A DNA stretch of 18,929 bases, taken from positions 1-18,929 of the forward strand of contig CAJMJM010000022.1 in NCBI GenBank assembly GCA_905213725.1. Direction: 5' to 3'. The notes below the pieces were generated by a model. The model was given only the letters and a program-made list of their open reading frames with translations, was not told the DNA's origin and did not search any database. The translations under genes and the position numbers were made by a program. Shown piece by piece: positions 1 to 6,377 of the stretch. Source of the DNA: Collinsella aerofaciens (lineage in GTDB: Bacteria; Actinomycetota; Coriobacteriia; Coriobacteriales; Coriobacteriaceae). The first letter of the stretch is position 1, and each line of letters begins with the position of its first letter.

Positions 1-44
1 TGGGGCCAGGCCCGATTTTGCCTCTTGACAATGTCCTGCTCATA

Positions 45-557
45 TTAAAAGGAACCTCCCCAAGTGCCAAGGGTGTCCCCAACGACTAGTTGAATGGGGT
101 CGGGATTGGAGCTGGGGAGGTAGCGGATTTCTAGCTCTATGCCGAGTTCTTGCAGCTCTTTGAAGGCGGCAACGTCTGCCTCGTCTACGGCAACGGCGGG
201 CGTTGCGGAACGCTTGCCCTCCCCTGCCTGCATATGGCCAATGCTGATCTTGGTGATCGGCACACCGCCCTTAACCAGCGCGAGCGCATCCGCGGGCGAC
301 GCCACCATGATGAGAATCCATTGGCGCGGCGTTGCGGTATGAATGATGTCGATGGTCCTTTGCACCGAGAAAAACCGCGTCCACACGCCCTCAGGCGCCG
401 CGACCCTCATAGGCGCCCACTTGCGCGAATCCGCCGCAATCTCGTCGTTGACGATTAGGACGAGGTTGGAACCCATAGCCTCGTTCCACAGCTCAACGTC
501 TTGCCCGTAAATAAACCGGTCATCGATACGCGTGAGAAGGATCTTGGGTTGAGCCAT
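45..557 (-). CDS. Solitary PTS EIIB paralogue (mannose/fructose/sorbose class) lacking the active-site histidine
   Basis: The 170-residue protein has the full EIIB fold signature of the mannose class and aligns without gaps to the EIIB of the PTS operon at 10539-11021, with about 57% identity by eye over the first 150 residues. In the family, the loop after the RIDxR motif carries the histidine that accepts phosphate from EIIA. The operon copy reads RLVHGQ (His17); this copy reads RFIYGQ, and the codon is TAC (Tyr17). It therefore probably cannot carry phosphate and may act as a sensor, decoy or regulatory partner (inference). The C-terminus is about 10 residues longer and diverged. No IIA, IIC or IID gene adjoins it inside the window, although its downstream side is cut by the window edge. 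The ATG at 557 has only a weak GGGA ribosome site. A stronger site (GGAGG at 602-606) serves an out-of-frame ATG at 597. Confidence 0.9.
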   Translation of the reverse strand: MAQPKILLTRIDDRFIYGQDVELWNEAMGSNLVLIVNDEIAADSRKWAPMRVAAPEGVWTRFFSVQRTIDIIHTATPRQWILIMVASPADALALVKGGVPITKISIGHMQAGEGKRSATPAVAVDEADVAAFKELQELGIELEIRYLPSSNPDPIQLVVGDTLGTWGGSF

Positions 558-714
558 GGCAGTCCCATTCTGTTTGAGACTCGTAAGAGCGAGACATCAC
601 GCCTCCAATATTAGTGCATTTAAAGTGAGAAAAGCCGTCAGAACACTTGCGCGGATTTGCGATGTCCCGTATCATTGACAGCCGTTGACGCCTCAGTTGC
701 GTCATCACATGGCC

Positions 715-790
715 GCCAGCGTAGCTCAGTTGGTAGAGCACCGCTCTCGTAAAGCGGGGGTCACCGGTTCGAGCCCGGTCGCTGGCTCCA
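715..790 (+). tRNA. tRNA-Thr (anticodon CGT), CCA encoded
   Basis: A complete cloverleaf can be drawn. The acceptor stem GCCAGCG (715-721) pairs with CGCTGGC (780-786), the discriminator base is T787, and CCA is encoded at 788-790. The D-arm has GTAGCTCAGTTGGTAGAGC. The anticodon stem CCGCT (741-745) pairs with AGCGG (753-757) around the loop CTCGTAA, giving anticodon CGT (748-750), which reads ACG threonine codons. The T-arm has CCGGTTCGAGCCCGG. It is the only RNA gene seen in the window and is transcribed away from the EIIB paralogue. No convincing -10 box was found upstream. Confidence 0.97.
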
Positions 791-801
791 TTGCACAAGA
801 T

Positions 802-824
802 AGCCGCCTTCGGGCGGCTTTTTT
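802..824 (+). terminator. Rho-independent terminator of tRNA-Thr
   Basis: A seven-base stem AGCCGCC / GGCGGCT with a TTCG tetraloop is followed directly by six T residues. It lies 12 nt after the tRNA CCA end. Confidence 0.93.
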
Positions 825-1219
825 GTTGCCGATTCGCCCACTCGGTGGACTTCGGATTTAATGCTTAGGGGGCGGGGATTTACCAAAGTGAAATTATAAT
901 GAAAAGAAACCCTGCTGCAACAATTGCCATGGTGAGGGCTCGAATTGGCCATATAGATTTAAAATAGCCACGATACCTTCTCTTTTGCTGGAACGATATA
1001 TCTATACAAGGTTGTGAGCGGAAAACAAAAATACGTCGATTGCTATCCGACAAACGGGTCTGGAATTGCATTCACCGGCATTTCGGGGCAGATTGATACA
1101 CATGTACGAAAAGGAACCTATGTGGTGCGTTGGGTTGGAGCTGCTGCAGGCCCGATATGGATTGCGGTCTTGCGCCCCGATGTCCAAATAGGTTTCTCTC
1201 TCTAGACGGGAAGTTGCTC
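825..1219. other. AT-richer stretch after the tRNA with no confident gene
   Basis: About 400 bp that looks more AT-rich than its surroundings. Two short overlapping open frames occur. One on the minus strand (880-1071) ends in a hydrophobic segment preceded by Arg/Lys residues, as in a single-pass membrane protein tail. One on the plus strand (GTG at 1014 to 1205, 63 codons) has no recognised motif. Neither has a good ribosome-binding site, and they overlap antiparallel, so at most one is real. The minus-strand frame could be the remnant of a membrane-protein gene. No direct repeat of the tRNA 3' end was found here by eye. Confidence 0.4.
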
Positions 1220-1585
1220 ATGGACGCCATATATGACGGAGATGACTGGGTCGATCATTATACTTGGCGCCTGGTCGGCTCGAACGACAATGGGGATGTG
1301 GTGTTTGATGGACTATGTCCAAAGCATCTCCATCCTTTTGTCTCGTCGTTAATTGAGAGTTCCGCTCGTGTTGCCCCCTACAGTTCGGCATCGCTTCATG
1401 ATACGGACGTTTTGAAGACCATAAGGGAATCAATTGACGATGGCACGATGAGCGGCCCGCTGTTTTCTCGGCTTGTGGGGCTAGATGAGATTGGCTCGAA
1501 ACGACTGCTTGCAGGCGAAAAAGTGGAACTCACTTATCGGTCGATGATTTCAATCCTGCGGCTAGCCGATGTTCTTCGCAAATAA
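1220..1585 (+). CDS. Hypothetical orphan protein, 121 aa, possible degenerate HTH-like C-terminus
   Basis: I do not recognise this protein. The ATG at 1220 is preferred because GGGAAG lies about 7-9 nt upstream. An in-frame start at 1130 is possible, but the extra residues look like non-coding translation. The N-terminal half is acidic and aromatic (residues 1-20 contain several Asp and Trp). The last 40 residues (GLDEIG..., LLAGEKVELT, ISILRLADVL) have the spacing and hydrophobic pattern of a Cro/Xre-type helix-turn-helix, where 'L-x-x-G-E...L..A..L' is usual; this is only a resemblance. It is one of the few plus-strand genes, stands alone beside a tRNA, and its base composition looks less GC-rich than its neighbours, all compatible with horizontal acquisition. 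Confidence 0.5.
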   Translation: MDAIYDGDDWVDHYTWRLVGSNDNGDVVFDGLCPKHLHPFVSSLIESSARVAPYSSASLHDTDVLKTIRESIDDGTMSGPLFSRLVGLDEIGSKRLLAGEKVELTYRSMISILRLADVLRK

Positions 1586-1623
1586 ATCCAAGCACAATGC
1601 CGCCGGCAACTCCCCTACTCAAC

Positions 1624-1675
1624 AAAAAAGCCCCGCCAACCGCAATCCCCAAGGGAACCGCGATTAACGGGGCTC
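1624..1675 (-). terminator. Rho-independent terminator after the yhcH-type gene
   Basis: On the minus strand AGCCCCG (1668-1674) pairs with CGGGGCT (1629-1635), with a smaller TCCC/GGGA hairpin possible in the loop, followed by six T residues (A-run 1624-1629 on the plus strand). It lies about 45 nt past the stop of the gene at 1721. Confidence 0.85.
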
Positions 1676-1720
1676 AAACGCGCTCCCCAAGGGGAATCAC
1701 GCTAGCTCACGAGCAGTGCG

Positions 1721-2194
1721 CTACTCCTCCCAGTAAGCGTCTGCAAGCAGCTTAAAGCAGATCTTCTTGACCGGCTGCGCGCCATCGCCCGGGAACTCGA
1801 GCGTGGGCATGTGAGGCTCGCCGGCAACGAACAGCGCAAACTTATCGTCAGCAAGATCGCCGGCAATCGAGGCGTCGGAATCGACCAGATCGTAGTCGTC
1901 CTTCTCGTCAAACTCCTGGACCAGCGTCAGGCTGCCCGTAGCAACCTTAAATGCCTCGCGACCCTCGACGTCAATCTGCAAGTCGTGATAGCGCTGATGC
2001 GTCTCGTAGTGGGCCTCAGCCTCGGGACGCGTCGTGGGAGCCATGACGTTCGCAAAGACCTTGTCGCCCAGAATCGGATGGCTGCCGACCTCGAGCTTCG
2101 CCGGGTCGTTCTCCTCGAGCCAGTCAATCAGCACGTCAAGGCCCTTGAGCATTCCGCGGTACTCCTCGATATCGCCCAGTGCACCGTAAATCAT
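1721..2194 (-). CDS. YhcH/YjgK/YiaL (EbgC/NanQ) family cupin protein
   Basis: The 157-residue protein has the length and motifs of this family. A central block 'ETHQRYHDLQI' (around residues 85-95) and a late block 'GEPHMP...VKKICFK' are the conserved metal-binding cupin strands. Family members act on sugar anomers, for example NanQ in sialic acid use and EbgC with beta-galactosidase; the exact substrate here is not shown by the sequence. A clear ribosome site (GAGAGGGGA) precedes the ATG. It is the last gene of the lacX-lacC stretch, separated from lacC by the remnant of a nagA gene, and ends at its own terminator. A role as mutarotase or anomerase for an amino sugar of the pathway is an inference from context. 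Confidence 0.88.
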   Translation of the reverse strand: MIYGALGDIEEYRGMLKGLDVLIDWLEENDPAKLEVGSHPILGDKVFANVMAPTTRPEAEAHYETHQRYHDLQIDVEGREAFKVATGSLTLVQEFDEKDDYDLVDSDASIAGDLADDKFALFVAGEPHMPTLEFPGDGAQPVKKICFKLLADAYWEE

Positions 2195-2219
2195 CTAAAT
2201 CCCCTCTCGGATCGTTTCT

Positions 2220-2354
2220 TTAGCGGCTCTCGGCAAACGCGCCGCCGACGCTGTTGCCGCCCACATACGTCTCGACCAGGGTAAGGTCGGGATTGAACAC
2301 GACAACGTCGGCGTCGCGCCCCGGCATAATGCTACCGCACTTGTCGTCGACTCC
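2220..2354 (-). pseudogene. 3' fragment of a second nagA gene
   Basis: Reading the minus strand in the frame that stops at 2220-2222, the last 40 codons before the stop match the C-terminus of the intact NagA at 5091-6260. Shared blocks are KCGSIMPGR, then VVF, then LTLVETYVGG, SVG and AF; about 30 of 38 positions are identical by eye. Homology fades just upstream of the KCGS block (about 2343-2354), 43 nt downstream of the lacC stop, and no metal-ligand or catalytic region is present. No start codon with a ribosome site precedes it. It is best read as the scar of a deleted or recombined nagA that once followed lacC and preceded the yhcH-type gene. Confidence 0.85.
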
Positions 2355-2397
2355 AACCACAAGCAAACGACCGATGCCGGAGCCGCAGCACAACCTC

Positions 2398-3333
2398 TTA
2401 CAGCTCGGTCACGACAACGCCGTTGTAAACCTCGTCCCAACGGTCCATGACCAGATGACCAGTCATGGGATCCATGGCGTTGAGCTTGCCGCAGGTGTTG
2501 GCGGTACGCAGTACCATCTCGTCGTCTGCGTCAGCTGCGATGGCATGTGCGAAGCCTGCGATAGTGGAGTCACCCGAGCCCGTAGCGTTAACGGCAGGGA
2601 TATCGGGCGTCTTCGCGCGGAACGCACGGCCATTGTGGAAGCCAACGGAGCCGGCAGCGCCCATGGACACGACGACCCAGGGGATATCGGAGAAGCGGGC
2701 GTCAGAGGCGAGCGCGGCGCGGAGCTCATCCACATCGTCGGTGGTAAAGTTCGTGCCCAGAAGGCCGTTGATCTCGGTCAGGTTAGGCTTGACCAGCTCG
2801 GGCTTAATTTCGGACTTAAGGGCGGCCTCGAGCGAAGCACCTGAGGTATCGAGCAGCACCTTGGCGCCGGCGTTCTCGGCAATGCCCGTGATCTTGGCAT
2901 AGTAGTCTGCCTCGACACCGCGGGGCAGCGAACCCGAAATGGTGACGACGTCGGCCTTGCCCGCAAGCTCGGTAAACTTGGCGGTAAAGGCATCGAGCTC
3001 CTCGGGGGCAATTGTCGGGCCACTCTCGAGCAGCTCGGTCTGGTTGCCGGCGTGGAGAATGTTAAGGCAAATGCGAGTCTCGCCCTTGATGGGCACAAAG
3101 TCGTTGTTAATACCGTTGGCGTCCATGAGCTCAGCCATGTAGGCGCCCATGTGGCCGCCGAGTAGACCGGTTGCCACAACGTCGTCGCCCAGCTGACCCA
3201 GCACACGGGCCACGTTGAGGCCCTTGCCGCCGGCGGTCTTTTCGGGCGTCACACGGTTGACGTCGTCGATTATGAGCTCATCGAGCTGATAGCGCGTATC
3301 GACAGACGGGTTCATCGTAACGGTGAGGATCAT
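2398..3333 (-). CDS. lacC: Tagatose-6-phosphate kinase (LacC-type, PfkB family)
   Basis: The 311-residue protein is full length for the LacC/FruK branch of PfkB kinases. Signature 1 is at residues 34-49 (AGGKGLN followed by ARVLGQLG) and signature 2 contains NATGSGDS (249-256), where Asp255 is the expected catalytic base. The start MILTVTMNPSVD, the KGETR block and the C-terminal LNAMDPMTGH stretch resemble LacC of Gram-positive lac operons more than FruK. Expected reaction: ATP + tagatose-6-phosphate to tagatose-1,6-bisphosphate in the cytosol. With agaS and nagA nearby, this would be the last step here before the aldolase, which is not in the window. 1-Phosphofructokinase is the main alternative. 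It lies 59 nt after the lacX-type gene, probably in one transcript. Confidence 0.85.
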   Translation of the reverse strand: MILTVTMNPSVDTRYQLDELIIDDVNRVTPEKTAGGKGLNVARVLGQLGDDVVATGLLGGHMGAYMAELMDANGINNDFVPIKGETRICLNILHAGNQTELLESGPTIAPEELDAFTAKFTELAGKADVVTISGSLPRGVEADYYAKITGIAENAGAKVLLDTSGASLEAALKSEIKPELVKPNLTEINGLLGTNFTTDDVDELRAALASDARFSDIPWVVVSMGAAGSVGFHNGRAFRAKTPDIPAVNATGSGDSTIAGFAHAIAADADDEMVLRTANTCGKLNAMDPMTGHLVMDRWDEVYNGVVVTEL

Positions 3334-3392
3334 TTTTAGCTCCTTATCTCGCAGGCTCCTTGTGCCTCGCGATACGAGTCGACAAAACGGAA

Positions 3393-4274
3393 TTACAGAA
3401 TCTCAATCGTGAACGAGCGTACGATGGTCTCCTTGGGCTTGGCGACAAGGCAGCCGCGCTTATGCTCAAGTACGTCGTCCTCATCGGAGCAGGTCGAGAG
3501 GCCGCCCCAGGGTTCAACTGCCACAAAATCGCCCTCGGGCTTACTCCACACAATGAGATACGGGAAGCCCTCAAAGCTCAGGCGGACGCCCTTGTCCTCC
3601 CCCTTCTTAGAAAGTGTGACCTGGCGGCTCTCGAGCACGTCATAGATGGTCTCCGCAAAATCGAAGAGCTCGTGCGACAGGGGCAGCGTCTTTCCCACCA
3701 TTGGGTTCTTGGAGCGGTTTGCCACGTCAATCAATCCAGTCGAGGGAACGGCGGTGCAGAGCTCCGCAGCCTCGTCTTTCTCAAAGCGCAACTCGTAGTC
3801 CGTATAGGCCTCGCCCTCATCGAGCGGACACCTAAAGCCGGGATGACCGCCGATAAAGAACGGCATGTCCTCGGTCCCCTCGTTGGTCACCTCATAGGAG
3901 ACGCGCACGGCGGTATCCTCGAGCGTATAACGAGCGACAAGCTTAAACGGATACGGATAATCACTCAGCAATGCGGCGTTATCCTCCGAAGCCAGGCACA
4001 TCGCCAGCTCGTTCTCGCCTTGGCTCAACAGCTTCCACTCCTGTTTGCGCGCAAACCCGTGGCGAGCGAGCTTTACATGATGCCCGGCAAATGTCATGGC
4101 GCTGTTGTCGCGCAAGCCTCCGCAAATCGGGAAGCAAATCGGTGCCTGGCCGGACCACACGGCGGGATCGCCCTGCCACAAGTACTCGCGTCCGTCAGCC
4201 TCAATCGAGGTAAACGAGCCGCCGGCCGTGGAAACCTTGATAGAAATCGAATCGTTGGAAAGAGCGTATTCCAT
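3393..4274 (-). CDS. Aldose 1-epimerase family protein (LacX-like mutarotase)
   Basis: The ATG at 4274 is chosen over the longer open frame (to 4409) because AAAGGA sits about 7 nt upstream and the family N-terminus (ISIKVSTAGGSFTSI) begins there. This gives 293 residues, the usual length for LacX-type proteins. Motifs seen are FPICGGLRDN (around residues 55-64), the HGFAR block (about 76-80) and the HPGFRCPL block (about 152-159), matching the substrate-binding histidines of galactose mutarotase-like folds. The protein should interconvert sugar anomers; LacX itself has no firmly proven substrate. It is first in the lacX-lacC stretch and diverges from the flavodoxin gene across a 156-bp gap. 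Confidence 0.88.
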   Translation of the reverse strand: MEYALSNDSISIKVSTAGGSFTSIEADGREYLWQGDPAVWSGQAPICFPICGGLRDNSAMTFAGHHVKLARHGFARKQEWKLLSQGENELAMCLASEDNAALLSDYPYPFKLVARYTLEDTAVRVSYEVTNEGTEDMPFFIGGHPGFRCPLDEGEAYTDYELRFEKDEAAELCTAVPSTGLIDVANRSKNPMVGKTLPLSHELFDFAETIYDVLESRQVTLSKKGEDKGVRLSFEGFPYLIVWSKPEGDFVAVEPWGGLSTCSDEDDVLEHKRGCLVAKPKETIVRSFTIEIL

Positions 4275-4430
4275 TATCCATCCTTTCGAACAACTGCTTT
4301 TTGCTCGCAAGAACCCGTCTCGGCCCTGACCAAAGGACAAACCCGCACGTTCATCGATGCGTCCGGTATCCCCGCCATGTAACGGGGTACCATACAGACA
4401 TTGATGCAATTACAGCTGAAAGGCCTTCTT
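4275..4430. promoter_or_regulatory. Divergent intergenic region between lacX-type gene and flavodoxin
   Basis: This gap must hold the promoters of both the leftward lacX-lacC transcript and the rightward flavodoxin gene. I could not assign convincing -35/-10 pairs, and I saw no copy of the CTGGTAGTAACCA operator found at agaS and at the PTS operon, so control of lacX-lacC by the same GntR protein is not supported by an obvious site. Confidence 0.5.
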
Positions 4431-5015
4431 ATGCGAACCATCATCCTCTACGCCTCGCGCCATCACGGCAATACGAAAAAGCTCGTGGACGCCATCGTCA
4501 AGGCGCACCCCGAGATCGATACCCTCGACGTGAAGTCACTCGGCAAAAACGAGTACCCCAACCTGCACGAATATCATCTAATCGGCGTCGCCACGGGCAT
4601 CTATTACTCCGAGATCGACAAAGACATGGCACGCGTGCTCACTAACGTGCTGCAGCCGCAGGACAAGGTGTTTGGCCTTATGACCTACGGTGGCAAAAAC
4701 AAGTGGTACGGCAAGGATATCGATGGCATCTGCCGCATGAAGCAGGCCATCTTTATGGGTGTCTACGGCTGCCCCGGTTTTGATACGTGGGGGCCGTTCA
4801 AGCTCGCCGGCGGTGTCCAAAAGGGACACCCGACCGCCGAGGAAATTAAGGGCGCCGTCGACTTCTTCGACAAGATCGAAGACGAGTATGGCGACATCAT
4901 CGTCGAAGAGTACGCCAAGCGTGAGAAGCGTCTAGCCTACGAAAAGGAGCATCCTGCGGGAGGTCTTGTGGCCGGCGTCAAGCGCACGGCAAAGAAGATC
5001 GCTAACAAGCTGTAA
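4431..5015 (+). CDS. Flavodoxin family protein
   Basis: The 194-residue protein begins MRTIILYASRHHGNTKKL, where S-x-x-x-G-N-T is the FMN-phosphate binding loop of flavodoxins. The middle has VATGIYYSEI and FGLMTYGG, which fit the other flavin-contact loops. The C-terminal 40 residues are highly charged and end in a basic segment (AGVKRTAKKIANKL), longer than a minimal flavodoxin. The ATG at 4431 follows AAAGG at a spacing of about 8 nt; the open frame extends 10 codons further up without a better site. It is likely a cytosolic electron carrier or an NAD(P)H-linked quinone or flavin reductase partner. It runs against all neighbouring genes and ends at a strong terminator, so it is a separate transcription unit with no evident link to the sugar pathway. 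Confidence 0.88.
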   Translation: MRTIILYASRHHGNTKKLVDAIVKAHPEIDTLDVKSLGKNEYPNLHEYHLIGVATGIYYSEIDKDMARVLTNVLQPQDKVFGLMTYGGKNKWYGKDIDGICRMKQAIFMGVYGCPGFDTWGPFKLAGGVQKGHPTAEEIKGAVDFFDKIEDEYGDIIVEEYAKREKRLAYEKEHPAGGLVAGVKRTAKKIANKL

Positions 5016-5046
5016 CTGTGAAGGTGCTTTTGAGCGTTTAACCCAT

Positions 5047-5084
5047 ACGGCGGGTCCGAGCAGATTCGGGCCCGCCGTCTTTTT
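5047..5084 (+). terminator. Rho-independent terminator of flavodoxin gene
   Basis: A long GC-rich stem (ACGGCGGG, then CCGA, pairing with TCGG and CCCGCCGT) is followed by CTTTTTC. The T-run is only on the plus-strand side, so it serves the flavodoxin, although it lies between convergent genes. Confidence 0.9.
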
Positions 5085-5090
5085 CTATCG

Positions 5091-6260
5091 TTACTCGGTA
5101 AAGGCGTTGCCGACGCTCTGGCCGCCAACATACGTCTCGACGAGGGTGAGCTCATGGTCGAACACGACAAAGTCGGCGGCGCGACCCGGCATGATGCTGC
5201 CGCACTTACCCTCGATGTGCGCGGAGCGTGCCGGCACCTCGGTTGCCATGCGAATGGCGATATCAGCGCTGGCGATGCCCCAGTCGACGATGTTCTTGAC
5301 GCCCTGGGCAAGCGTGAGCACCGAGCCGGCAATGCTCTTGCCGTCGGCGAGCCAGCACAGGTTGTCCTTCATGATGACGTCCATGCCACCACTGGTGTAG
5401 CTGCCCTCGGGCATGCCGCCGCAACCCAGGCAGTCGGTGATGAGCACCGTGTGCTGCCAGCCCTTTGCCTGCAGCAGCGCCTTGATGGCGGCAGGGTTTA
5501 CGTGCTTGCCGTCACAGATGATCTCGGCGTAGGTCTCGGGCGTGGACATGGCAGCGCCCACGACACCGGGCTCACGGTGATGCAGCCCGCGCTGGCCGTT
5601 ATAGGTATGCGTAAAGCAGCTGGCACCGGCGTTGATGGCGGCGATGCACTCATCGTAGGTGGCGTCGGAGTGACCGATGCTGGTCACCACACCCTTGGCG
5701 TTCAGAGCAGCCGCATAAGCAGCGGCACCGTCGCGCTCGGCCGCCATGGCGCTCTTAACGATGCGACCACCCGCAGCCTCCTGCCACTGATCGAAGACCT
5801 CCTCGGAGGGGTCGATAAGATAAGCGGGGTTCTGCGCGCCCACGTGCTTCATGGTAAAGAAGGGGCCCTCCAGGTAGATGCCCTGAATGCGAGCACCGCA
5901 GAAGTCGGGGCCGCGCCCCTCGTCCGCCTGGGCGATAGCGGCGCAGGCGTCCTTGATCTGCTCGACGCCATCGGTGAACGTCGTGGGCAGCCAGCTGGTG
6001 GTACCGCGACGGGCGAGCTCGGTCGAGCTGATATCGATGCCCTCGGGATCGTTATCGGTAGTTGAGTGGTTGTAGAAGCCATGGATGTGAGTATCGACCA
6101 TACCCGGTGCGATCCACGATCCCGTGTAGTCCTTAATCTCGCAAGAGGGCTCGTCGGCCTGCCAGGCGCCAAAGACGCCGTCCTCGACCATAAGATAGCC
6201 GCCCAGTTGCGGGCCTGCCGGCAAGAAGAACTTGTCAGCCTTAATTGCGTACGTGCTCAT
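5091..6260 (-). CDS. nagA: N-acetylglucosamine/N-acetylgalactosamine-6-phosphate deacetylase
   Basis: The 389-residue protein is full length for NagA of the amidohydrolase superfamily. Residues seen: the HxH pair at 58/60 in VDTHIHG, the metal-ligand Glu131 in YLEGPFF, His197 in SIGHSD, His218 in FTHTYNG, and the catalytic Asp276 in LITD. The HxH pair is like Gram-positive NagA and unlike E. coli. It hydrolyses the acetyl group from GlcNAc-6-P or, as AgaA, GalNAc-6-P; sequence alone does not separate these, but the neighbouring agaS and lacC favour the galactosamine route. The ATG at 6260 is preferred to the GTG at 6266, which overlaps the AAGGAG ribosome site. It has its own promoter region, since the agaS terminator lies just upstream. 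A 3' fragment of a second nagA lies at 2220-2354. Confidence 0.94.
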   Translation of the reverse strand: MSTYAIKADKFFLPAGPQLGGYLMVEDGVFGAWQADEPSCEIKDYTGSWIAPGMVDTHIHGFYNHSTTDNDPEGIDISSTELARRGTTSWLPTTFTDGVEQIKDACAAIAQADEGRGPDFCGARIQGIYLEGPFFTMKHVGAQNPAYLIDPSEEVFDQWQEAAGGRIVKSAMAAERDGAAAYAAALNAKGVVTSIGHSDATYDECIAAINAGASCFTHTYNGQRGLHHREPGVVGAAMSTPETYAEIICDGKHVNPAAIKALLQAKGWQHTVLITDCLGCGGMPEGSYTSGGMDVIMKDNLCWLADGKSIAGSVLTLAQGVKNIVDWGIASADIAIRMATEVPARSAHIEGKCGSIMPGRAADFVVFDHELTLVETYVGGQSVGNAFTE

Positions 6261-6299
6261 ATGCACTCCTTGCTTCTAAAGCAGTTGACTGTGGTGATG

Positions 6300-6305
6300 C
6301 TTATA
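6300..6305 (-). promoter_or_regulatory. Candidate -10 box of nagA
   Basis: On the minus strand GGTATAAGC contains TATAAG, about 40 nt upstream of the nagA ATG. The expected -35 position falls in the T-run of the agaS terminator and is a poor match, so this is a weak assignment. Confidence 0.4.
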
Positions 6306-6318
6306 CCCAGCTCACGTA

Positions 6319-6360
6319 AAACAAAAAGCGCCCGCCCGCCGTTATGAGCGGACGGGCGCC
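6319..6360 (-). terminator. Rho-independent terminator of agaS
   Basis: On the minus strand GCGCCCGTCCGC pairs with GCGGGCGGGCGC around a short loop containing TCATAAC, followed by TTTTTGTTTT. It separates agaS from nagA, so nagA is not simply co-transcribed. Confidence 0.92.
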
Positions 6361-6377
6361 CTTACAGGGGGACGCGA

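Noticed and set aside
1..44. TTGACA at 25-30 as a -35 box
   Set aside because: No matching -10 hexamer occurs at 16-18 bp spacing on the plus strand and no gene follows in that direction.
520..798. 92-codon minus-strand frame crossing the tRNA-Thr gene
   Set aside because: Most of it is the complement of the tRNA and its flanks; only the last 25 codons after the ATG at 597 have a ribosome site, and these are discussed separately as a possible leader.
715..1620. Attachment-site duplication of the tRNA-Thr 3' end
   Set aside because: I searched by eye for a second copy of the T-arm/acceptor sequence downstream and found none within the window; no integrase gene is present.
2254..2844. Long plus-strand open frames opposite lacC
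   Set aside because: They are antisense shadows of a high-GC coding gene; they have no ribosome sites, no motifs, and the minus-strand product is a complete PfkB kinase.
3360..4382. 340-codon plus-strand frame opposite the lacX-type gene
   Set aside because: The minus-strand frame encodes a recognisable aldose epimerase with a good ribosome site; the plus frame has low-complexity, motif-free sequence typical of an antisense shadow.
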